Shown piece by piece: positions 7,959 through 14,598 of a stretch of DNA of 64,000 nt; the first letter of the stretch is position 1, and each line of letters begins with the position of its first letter. The notes under the pieces are model-generated. The model did no database searches, was not told the origin of the DNA, and saw nothing but the letters and a program-made list of their open reading frames with translations. The position numbers and the translations under genes are program-made. The DNA is taken from the NCBI RefSeq assembly GCF_000166135.1, contig NC_014666.1, positions 6,262,001 to 6,326,000 on the forward strand. The letters run 5' to 3'. This DNA comes from Pseudofrankia inefficax. Its GTDB lineage: Bacteria > Actinomycetota > Actinomycetes > Frankiales > Frankiaceae.

Positions 7959-8975
7959 TCAGAACAGCTCGGCCAGCGCCCGCAGCTGGGCCGGGTCGCG
8001 CACGCCACCGACCAGGAGCGTCGTGACCGGCGAGTCGCGCCACAGGGCCAGCCGCTCGCGGATGCGGGCGAGCGGGCCGACCAGCGCGATGCCGTCGGCG
8101 AGGTCGTCCGGGACCGCCGCGGCGGCCGCGGCCCGGTCGCCGGCGAGGAAGAGCCGCTGCACCTCGGCGGCCTCGTCGGCGTAGCCCAGCCGGCCCATCA
8201 GGTCGTAGTGGAAATTGACCGTCCGGGCGCCCATCCCGCCGATGTAGAACGCGACGGTCCACTTGACCAGCTGGAGGCCGGCGGAGACGTCGTCGGTGAT
8301 GGACACCGTCACCGGGCAGGCGATCTCGAAGCCGGGCCGGGCCCCGGCCAGCGCGTCGGCGTAGGCCTTCGGGCCACGCTCGGCGTGGTAGAAGATCGGC
8401 ACCCAGCCGTCGGCGATCTCGGCCGCCAGCGCGACGTTGCGCGGCCCCTCAGCCCCCAGGTAGATCGGCACCTGGGGCCGCAGCGGATGCAGGATCATCT
8501 TCAGCGGCTTGCCCAGGCCGGTACCGCCCGGGTACGGCAGCGGGTAGTGCGGGCCGTCGGCGGTCACCGGTTCGTCCCGGACCAGCGCCTTGCGGACGAT
8601 GTCGACGTACTCGCGGGTGCGCGCCAGCGGCTTCGGGAACGGGACGCCGTACCAGCCCTCGACCACCTGCGGCCCGGAGACGCCGAGACCGAGGATGACC
8701 CGGCCGCCGGAGAGGTGGTCGAGCGTGGCCACCGTCATCGCGGTGCACGCGGGGGTGCGGGCCGAAAGCTGGATCAGGCCGGTGGCGAGCTTGATCCGCT
8801 TCGTGTGGGCGCCATACCAGGCCAGCGGGCTGACGGCGTCGGAGCCCCACGCCTCCGCGGTCCACAGCGAGGCGTACCCGCAGTCGTCGGCCGTCGTCAC
8901 CAGTTCCAGCTGGCCGGGCGGCGGGCTCGCCGGCCAGTAGCCGAGGTTGAGGCCCAACTTCAGGTCCGCGGTCAT
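7959..8975 (-). CDS. LLM-class F420-dependent oxidoreductase
   Basis: A 338-residue luciferase-like protein. It shows GLNLGYWPA at strand 1, AAEAWG-type segment TAEAWGSDAV, the LSGGRVILGLGVSGPQVVEGW signature of F420-dependent members, and VPIYLGAEGPRNVALAAEIADGW. This last pair is characteristic of the LLM F420 (MSMEG_2256-type) group found in lipid and sterol catabolic loci. The ATG at 8975 has AGGAG six bases upstream. It is divergent from the aldehyde dehydrogenase; the shared 190-bp promoter holds three 14-bp repeats and a KstR-like site. It is only distantly related to the LLM protein at 6974. Cofactor use is family knowledge; substrate is unknown. Confidence 0.85.
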   Translation of the reverse strand: MTADLKLGLNLGYWPASPPPGQLELVTTADDCGYASLWTAEAWGSDAVSPLAWYGAHTKRIKLATGLIQLSARTPACTAMTVATLDHLSGGRVILGLGVSGPQVVEGWYGVPFPKPLARTREYVDIVRKALVRDEPVTADGPHYPLPYPGGTGLGKPLKMILHPLRPQVPIYLGAEGPRNVALAAEIADGWVPIFYHAERGPKAYADALAGARPGFEIACPVTVSITDDVSAGLQLVKWTVAFYIGGMGARTVNFHYDLMGRLGYADEAAEVQRLFLAGDRAAAAAAVPDDLADGIALVGPLARIRERLALWRDSPVTTLLVGGVRDPAQLRALAELF

Positions 8976-8987
8976 CGCGTCTCCTCG

Positions 8988-9029
8988 CTTCGATCACACG
9001 ACTTCGATCACACAGCTTCGATCACCCCA
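8988..9029. repeat. Three tandem 14-bp repeats in a divergent promoter
   Basis: Units CTTCGATCACACGA (8988-9001), CTTCGATCACACAG (9002-9015) and CTTCGATCACCCCA (9016-9029) follow each other without gaps. They sit 13 bp upstream of the LLM gene start on the minus strand. The 14-bp period is longer than one helical turn, so simple side-by-side protein binding would be staggered. Copy number is likely to vary by slippage. Confidence 0.9.
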
Positions 9030-9076
9030 GCGCCGGCGGCCGGCCAGGCGGGCACCGGGACAGCGTTGCGGATTTC

Positions 9077-9090
9077 TAGAACTCGTACTA
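9077..9090. promoter_or_regulatory. KstR-like operator in the LLM/aldehyde dehydrogenase divergent promoter
   Basis: TAGAACTCGTACTA matches TnnAACnnGTTnnA at all defined bases but one, and is itself a dyad (TAGnACnnGTnCTA). It lies about 75 bp before the aldehyde dehydrogenase start and about 100 bp before the LLM gene start, so one bound dimer could control both. With the site at 5742 it suggests a local regulon. Confidence 0.55.
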
Positions 9091-9164
9091 GTTTTTCGGC
9101 ATCTGAACCAGTGACGCAGGCCACTCCCCCACCTCGCCGGCCCGGCCGGTAGACGGAGGCGACG

Positions 9165-10664
9165 ATGCAGGTCCAGGACCGGCTGTTCATCGGCGGCGGC
9201 TGGGTGGCCCCTGCCGGGGCGAACACGATCGAGGTGGTCTCGCCGCACACCGAGGAGGTGGTCGGCCGGGTTCCGGAGGGCACGGTCGCCGACCTCGACG
9301 CCGCCGTCGCCGCCGCGCGGGAGGCCTTCGACAAGGGCCCCTGGCCGCGGTTGTCCCCGGCCGCGCGGGCCGACGCGATCGGGCGTCTGACGGCCGTGCT
9401 GAACCGGCGCGCCGAGGAGGCCGCCCGGGTGATCAGCACCGAGATGGGCAGCCCCGTGAGCTGGGCGCTGTTCGGCCAGGTCTACTCCGCGACGTTCGCG
9501 CTGGACTACTTCGCGGGCCTGGCCCGGACGTTCTCGTTCACCGAGGTGCGCGCCGGCATGCTCGGCCCGGCCCTGGTACGGCGGCTGCCGGTCGGCGTCG
9601 TCGGCGCGATCGTGCCGTGGAACGTGCCGCTCTACGTCACCGCGCTCAAGCTCGGGCCGGCGCTGGCGTCCGGCTCCACCATCGTGATCAAACCGGCGCC
9701 GGAGACGCCGCTGTCCGCGATCCTGCTCGCGGAGGCGGTCGAGGAGGCCGGGCTCCCGCCGGGCGTCGTCAACATCGTGCCGGCCCACCGCGAGGTCGCC
9801 GAGCACCTGGTCCGCCATCCCGGCGTCGACAAGATCAGCTTCACCGGCTCCACGGCGGCCGGCCGGCGGATCGCCGCGATCTGCGGGGAGCGGCTGGCCC
9901 GCTGCACCCTGGAGCTCGGCGGCAAGTCGGCCGCGCTGCTGCTCCCCGACGTCGACATCGAGGCCGCGCTGCCGGCGCTGCTGCCGGCGGCGCTGATGAA
10001 CAACGGCCAGGCCTGCGTCGCGCAGACCCGGCTGCTCGCGCCGCGGGAACGCTACGACGAGATCGTCGAGGCTGTGGTCGCCAAGGTGGCCGCCATGAAG
10101 GTCGGCGACCCGCTGGACGCCGCCACCGAGATCGGCCCGCTGGTGGCCGCCCGGCAGCGCGAGCGGGTCGAGGGCTACATCGCCGCCGGGCGGGACGCGG
10201 GCGCGAAGGTCGCGTTGGGCGGCGGCCGGCCGGCCGAGCTGGACCGGGGCTTCTACGTCGAGCCGACGGTCTTCTCGGAGGTCGACAACGGCATGAAGAT
10301 CGCCCAGGAGGAGATCTTCGGGCCGGTGCTGGCGGTGATCCCCTACTCGGGCGTCGACGAGGCCGTCTCGATCGCCAACGACTCCCGCTACGGCCTGTCG
10401 GGCTCGGTGTGGACGGCCGACACCGACCGCGGGCTCGAGGTCTCCGCCCGGATCCGCACCGGCACGTTCAACGTCAACACGTTCATGCTGGAGAACGCGG
10501 CGCCGTTCGGCGGGTTCAAGGAGTCCGGCGTCGGCCGCGAGCTGGGGCCGGAGGGTCTCTCGGCGTACCTGGAGTACCAGTCGGTGAACCTCCCGGCCGG
10601 CTGGACTCCCGCCGAGCCACCAGCGCCTCGCGACGGAACGGACGCCGCCGGAGCGCGGGTGTGA
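9165..10664 (+). CDS. Aldehyde dehydrogenase, NAD(P)+-dependent
   Basis: A 499-residue enzyme of normal ALDH length. Visible landmarks are PWN at 151-153, FTGSTAAGRR (the nucleotide-binding FTGS turn), the general-base Glu250 in LELGGKS, and the nucleophile Cys284 in NNGQACVAQTR. EEIFGPVLAVIPY and FGGFKESGVGRE near the C-terminus complete the fold. It oxidises an aldehyde to the acid in the cytoplasm. The ATG has GGAGG at good spacing. It heads an operon with the EthD-domain gene (4-base GTGA overlap), then the nicotinoprotein alcohol dehydrogenase and an SDR. A plausible role is the step after alcohol oxidation of a P450 product, but its aldehyde is not known. Confidence 0.92.
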   Translation: MQVQDRLFIGGGWVAPAGANTIEVVSPHTEEVVGRVPEGTVADLDAAVAAAREAFDKGPWPRLSPAARADAIGRLTAVLNRRAEEAARVISTEMGSPVSWALFGQVYSATFALDYFAGLARTFSFTEVRAGMLGPALVRRLPVGVVGAIVPWNVPLYVTALKLGPALASGSTIVIKPAPETPLSAILLAEAVEEAGLPPGVVNIVPAHREVAEHLVRHPGVDKISFTGSTAAGRRIAAICGERLARCTLELGGKSAALLLPDVDIEAALPALLPAALMNNGQACVAQTRLLAPRERYDEIVEAVVAKVAAMKVGDPLDAATEIGPLVAARQRERVEGYIAAGRDAGAKVALGGGRPAELDRGFYVEPTVFSEVDNGMKIAQEEIFGPVLAVIPYSGVDEAVSIANDSRYGLSGSVWTADTDRGLEVSARIRTGTFNVNTFMLENAAPFGGFKESGVGRELGPEGLSAYLEYQSVNLPAGWTPAEPPAPRDGTDAAGARV

Positions 10665-11341
10665 CCGCCGACGCGGCCCCCGCCGCCTTAGCCGCCACCA
10701 GCACCGCCGCCGGCGACGGCGCGACGGACGCCGCCGGGGAGATCCTGCTGTTCCTGTTCACCCGCAAGGACGGCCTGTCCGACGAGCAGTTCCGCGACCA
10801 TTACCTCGGGGTGCACGCACCGATGAGCGTGGCGCACTCGACGGCGACCGGTCGTTACGTCGTCCGCCTGGTCGAGGGCGGCCACGGCGCCCTGCCGCTG
10901 CCGGTGGACGCGATCACCGAGATCCACACGGCGTCCGTCGACGCCTTCGTCGACCCGGACCAGGGCTGGGACTCGGCGGAGAACTGGAAGGCCGTGATCG
11001 ACGACGCGGCGAGCTTCCTCGTCGGCTTCCACATGTACCGGGTGAGCCGCGAGGTGCTCGTCCCGACCGCCGGGCCGGCCGGGCCCACCACTGTGCGGGA
11101 ACGGACGCCCGGCGTGGTGATCGCCCGGATCTTCCTCGACGGCGCCGAGGCGGAGGAGGCGGCCGACGAGGCGGGCGGCCCGGACGCGATCCCGGGGACG
11201 GTCCGCTACCGGGTGCTCGGGACGCTCAGCCCCGGCGCCCCACCGGTGCACGCCGTCGACCTGGTGACGCTGCCGGACGCCACGGCGGCGCGGTACCGCT
11301 CCCACGCGTACGTGCTCGGCGAGTACGTGCAGCAGCCGTAG
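10661..11341 (+). CDS. EthD domain-containing protein
   Basis: 226 residues, starting at the GTG that forms a GTGA overlap with the aldehyde dehydrogenase stop; GGAG lies eight bases upstream, so translation is coupled. After a 30-residue Ala-rich tail it reads ILLFLFTRKDGLSDEQFRDHY, then GVHAPM, the EthD pattern of a strand followed by F-x-x-H-W/Y-x-x-x-H. A second barrel-like half begins near residue 145 (GVVIARIFLDG). EthD-like dimeric alpha/beta-barrels accompany oxygenase systems, where their exact job (chaperone-like, or handling a reactive product) is unsettled. Two such proteins in one locus is notable. Confidence 0.75.
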   Translation: MTADAAPAALAATSTAAGDGATDAAGEILLFLFTRKDGLSDEQFRDHYLGVHAPMSVAHSTATGRYVVRLVEGGHGALPLPVDAITEIHTASVDAFVDPDQGWDSAENWKAVIDDAASFLVGFHMYRVSREVLVPTAGPAGPTTVRERTPGVVIARIFLDGAEAEEAADEAGGPDAIPGTVRYRVLGTLSPGAPPVHAVDLVTLPDATAARYRSHAYVLGEYVQQP

Positions 11342-11401
11342 GAGACGCAACGATGATCTTTCCGGCGCCGGCTTGTCAGCAGAGAGCGAGGCCCTGAGGC
11401 C

Positions 11402-12520
11402 ATGAAGACCAAGGCTGCCGTGATGTGGGAGCTGAACCAGCCGTGGGTCGTCGAAGAGATCGAGCTCGACCCGCCGAAGGCCGGTGAGGTGCTGGTCCGG
11501 TGGCACGTCGCCGGGATGTGTCACTCCGACGACCATCTGCGCACCGGCGACATGGGCGCCGGCACGCCGATCGTGGGTGGCCACGAGGGTGCCGGCGTGA
11601 TCGAGGCCGTCGGCCCAGGCGTCACCGGCCTCGCCGAGGGCGACCACGTGATCTGCACGTTCATGCCCAGCTGCGGCCAGTGCCGGTGGTGCGCCAGCGG
11701 CCGGTCGAACCTGTGCGACCTCGGCGCGAACCTGATGATGGGCTACGGGATCGACGGCACCCCCCGGTTCCACTCCCGCGGCCAGGACTGCTCGGCGATC
11801 TGCTTCCTCGGGACGTTCAGCGAGTACGCGGTGCTGCACGAGCGCAGCGTCGTGAAGATCGACGACGACATCCCGATGGACGTCGCCGCGCTCGTCTCCT
11901 GCGGCGTTCCGACCGGCTACGGCTCGGCGGTCAACACGGCGAAGGTCGTGCCGGGCGAGACCGTCGTGGTCATCGGCGCCGGCGGGGTCGGCATGAACGC
12001 CATCCAGGGCGCCCGGATCGCCGGCGCGGAGCGGATCGTCGCCGTCGACCCGGTGGCCGGCAAGCGCGACTCCGCGAAGCTGTTCGGCGCGACCCACACC
12101 GCCGCCGACTTCGACGAGGCGACCGCGCTGGTCCGCGACCTGACCCTGGGGGCGATGGCGGACGCCGCGATCATCACCATCGGCGTCGTCCGGGGCGAGG
12201 AGCACATCGCGCCGACGATGGGGCTGGTCTCCAAGGGTGGACGGGTCGTCGTCACCGGTGTGACCCCGGTCTTCGACGCGGACGTGAAGCTCTCTCTGTT
12301 CGATCTGACGATCTTCCAGAAGGAGCTGCGCGGCAGCCTTTTCGGTGCCTGCAACGCGCGTTCCGACCTGCCGATGCTGTTCCGCCTGTACCGGTCAGGC
12401 CAGCTCAAGCTGGACGAGCTGATCACCCACCGCTACCCGCTCGAAGAGATCAACACCGGCTACGAGGACATGCTCGCGGGGCGCAACATCCGCGGCGTCA
12501 TCGTCCACGACGTGAGCTGA
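11402..12520 (+). CDS. NDMA-dependent (nicotinoprotein) alcohol dehydrogenase, Rxyl_3153/TIGR03989 type
   Basis: A 372-residue zinc MDR alcohol dehydrogenase. The N-terminus MKTKAAVMWELNQPW is characteristic of the TIGR03989 nicotinoprotein family. Catalytic zinc ligands Cys40 and His61 with Glu62, and structural zinc cysteines 91, 94, 97 and 105, are all present. The Rossmann turn is IGAGGVGMNAIQGA. In this family the NAD cofactor is bound tightly and re-oxidised in place; genome co-occurrence ties it to the peptide redox cofactor mycofactocin. It probably oxidises an alcohol arising from the P450 step and passes the aldehyde to the upstream aldehyde dehydrogenase. Third in the operon, 60 bp after the EthD gene. 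No mycofactocin biosynthesis gene is in this window. Confidence 0.88.
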   Translation: MKTKAAVMWELNQPWVVEEIELDPPKAGEVLVRWHVAGMCHSDDHLRTGDMGAGTPIVGGHEGAGVIEAVGPGVTGLAEGDHVICTFMPSCGQCRWCASGRSNLCDLGANLMMGYGIDGTPRFHSRGQDCSAICFLGTFSEYAVLHERSVVKIDDDIPMDVAALVSCGVPTGYGSAVNTAKVVPGETVVVIGAGGVGMNAIQGARIAGAERIVAVDPVAGKRDSAKLFGATHTAADFDEATALVRDLTLGAMADAAIITIGVVRGEEHIAPTMGLVSKGGRVVVTGVTPVFDADVKLSLFDLTIFQKELRGSLFGACNARSDLPMLFRLYRSGQLKLDELITHRYPLEEINTGYEDMLAGRNIRGVIVHDVS

Positions 12521-12531
12521 CGGAGGCGCGC

Positions 12532-13554
12532 GTGGCTGACACCCCGAAACCTGTCGGCGCGGCACCCGTCGACGCAGCACGCGTCGACCCGGTCGACCTC
12601 GTCGACCGGACGATCCTGGTCACCGGGGTGACCGGGCAGGTCGCCCGGCCGCTGGCGATCGCGCTCGCACGCAGCAACACGGTCTACGGCGCGGCCCGGT
12701 TCAAGGACACGGCGCTGCGCGACGAGCTGACGGCAGCCGGGGTGCGCTGCGCCCCAGTCGACCTGGTCAGCGCCGACCTCGCCCAGCTGCCCGAACGGGT
12801 CGAGTTCGTGCTGAACTTCGGCGTCGTCAAGTCGAACCGGTGGTCCGTCGACCTGGACGGCAACACCGGGGGGACGCTCGCGCTGGCCGAGCGGTACGCC
12901 GGGATCGCGACCGCCTTCCTGCACTGCAGCTCGGGCGCGGTCTACGCGCCGGACCACGACGGCCTGCTCGGCGAGGACCACGACCTGGGCGACAGCCACG
13001 CGGTCTGGCCGTTCCTGCACACCTACAGCATCTGCAAGATCGCGGCCGAGACCGCGGCCCGGTACGCGGCCCGCCGTCACAACCTGCCGACGACGATCGC
13101 CCGGCTCAACGTCCCGTACGGGCCGACGGCCGGCGGCCTGCCCGACTACCACCTGCAGATGATGGCCGCCGGGATGCCCGTGCCGGTCTTCGGCGCGAGC
13201 GAGGCCGCTGCGACCCCGACCCGCTACCAGCTCCTGCACGACGACGACACCGTCGCCATGATCCCTGGGCTGCTGGCGGTCGCGGGCGTGCCGGCGACCG
13301 TGCTCAACTGGGCCGGTCCGGAGACGGTCAGCGTCCAGGAGTGGTGCGCCGAGCTCACCGCGCTGACCGGCCTGCCCGCGACGTTCGACTACACCGAGGC
13401 GACCCTGGGCAGCGTCGTCATGGACCTCACCACCCTGCACGAACGAGTCGGCGTCGCCCGCGTGCCGTGGAAGGAGGGACTGCGGGCGATGGTCGCCGCG
13501 CGCCACCCGCACCTGGCGCGCGCCGGGGCCGACGCCCCGTCACCGATCGGATGA
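12532..13554 (+). CDS. Extended SDR, NAD(P)-dependent epimerase/dehydratase-like
   Basis: 340 residues, starting at GTG 12532 with GGAGG five bases upstream and only 11 bp after the alcohol dehydrogenase stop. The nucleotide-binding TGVTGQV is at residues 31-37. The active-site YSICK (Tyr-x-x-x-Lys) and an upstream CSSGAVY provide the SDR Ser/Tyr/Lys triad. Length and the substrate-binding NVPYGPTAGG segment place it in the extended SDR group (epimerases, dehydratases, 3-beta-hydroxysteroid dehydrogenases). In this catabolic context it may reduce or oxidise an intermediate instead of modifying a sugar nucleotide, but that is inference. Confidence 0.82.
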   Translation: MADTPKPVGAAPVDAARVDPVDLVDRTILVTGVTGQVARPLAIALARSNTVYGAARFKDTALRDELTAAGVRCAPVDLVSADLAQLPERVEFVLNFGVVKSNRWSVDLDGNTGGTLALAERYAGIATAFLHCSSGAVYAPDHDGLLGEDHDLGDSHAVWPFLHTYSICKIAAETAARYAARRHNLPTTIARLNVPYGPTAGGLPDYHLQMMAAGMPVPVFGASEAAATPTRYQLLHDDDTVAMIPGLLAVAGVPATVLNWAGPETVSVQEWCAELTALTGLPATFDYTEATLGSVVMDLTTLHERVGVARVPWKEGLRAMVAARHPHLARAGADAPSPIG

Positions 13555-13607
13555 CCTGACCGGGCGTCAGCGTGACGGCGCCCGGACCGCCCTGGGCCAA
13601 GCGCTTG

Positions 13608-13631
13608 GTGACCGACAACCCTGCCGGTCAC
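13608..13631. promoter_or_regulatory. Inverted repeat upstream of the TetR gene
   Basis: GTGACCG at 13608-13614 and CGGTCAC at 13625-13631 are perfect 7-base arms with a 10-base spacer. A weaker GTGAC/GTCAC pair follows at 13656-13676. They lie about 100 bp before the TetR start. Either a TetR autoregulatory operator or a terminator for the preceding operon is possible; there is no T-run to favour the latter. Confidence 0.35.
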
Positions 13632-13723
13632 AGGCTTTGGTCCGGGGACTACGCGGTGACTGGTGAACACGGTCACATGCCGGGTTCTGACGCGCCGTCG
13701 GGTCGTCGCCTTACGCTTACCGC

Positions 13724-14569
13724 GTGTCCCCCACCGACGCACCCGCCCTGGACAAGCCGGCCCCCACCCGTGCCCGCGCGCGATCCCGCACCGGGACCGC
13801 GTCCGCGCGCCTGAAGGTCGGCACGGAGTCCGACCTCCAGCCCGACCCGGCCGGCTCGGCGGCGACGCCGGAGACCGGCCCCGGCAGCGGCGAGCAGGAC
13901 CCGAGGACGACCGCGAACGGCCCCGCACCACGCGCGGCCGACGGCCGGGTCCCCGGCCGGCGCGGGCTCGCGACCAGGGCCCGGCTGCTGGAGTGCGCCG
14001 CGACGATGCTGGAGAGCACGCCCTACCGCGAGTTGACCGTCACCGACATCAGCCGCGAGGCCGGCACGTCACCCGCGACGTTCTACCAGTACTTCGTCGA
14101 CATGGAGACGGCGATGCTGGTGCTCGCCGAGCAGGTCGCCGACCAGGGGGCGCAGCTGTCCGACCTGGTCGGCACCAAGCCCTGGCGGGGAGCGACGGGA
14201 CTGCGCGGCGCCGAGGCGCTGGTCGACGGGTTTCTGTCGTTCTGGACGACGCACCAGCCGGTGCTGCGGGTCGTCGACCTGCTCACCGAGGAGGGCGACC
14301 TGCGGTTCCGCCGGGCCCGGGTCCGGATGCTCAACGCGATCACCCGGGCGCTCGCCGCGGTGATCGAGGAGGCGCAGACCCGGGCGGGCCGCAGCGCCGA
14401 GCTGGAGCCGATGGCGATGGCCGGAGCGCTCGTCTCGATGCTCGCGCACGTCGCCGCGCACCAGCCCGGCTTCGAGTCCTGGGACATCCACGTCAGCGAC
14501 CTGCGCGAGGCGATGGTCCGGCTGGTCTTCTGGGGCGTCACCGGCCCGAAGGTCCCCCGCGTCCTCTAA
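13724..14569 (+). CDS. TetR-family transcriptional regulator
   Basis: 281 residues with a GTG start close behind a TTACGCTTAC-type -10, probably leaderless. The first 80 residues are Pro/Ala-rich and look disordered, which is unusual for TetR. The helix-turn-helix domain runs from about residue 85 (GRRGLATRARLLECAATML) through TVTDISREAGTSPATFYQYF. The remainder is the helical ligand and dimer domain. A start nearer residue 80 cannot be excluded. It follows the catabolic operon in the same direction and is a candidate for the factor binding the KstR-like sites at 5742 and 9077. Ligand unknown. Confidence 0.85.
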   Translation: MSPTDAPALDKPAPTRARARSRTGTASARLKVGTESDLQPDPAGSAATPETGPGSGEQDPRTTANGPAPRAADGRVPGRRGLATRARLLECAATMLESTPYRELTVTDISREAGTSPATFYQYFVDMETAMLVLAEQVADQGAQLSDLVGTKPWRGATGLRGAEALVDGFLSFWTTHQPVLRVVDLLTEEGDLRFRRARVRMLNAITRALAAVIEEAQTRAGRSAELEPMAMAGALVSMLAHVAAHQPGFESWDIHVSDLREAMVRLVFWGVTGPKVPRVL

Positions 14570-14598
14570 GAGGGGACCCCGCGCGACCGCCCCCGCCG

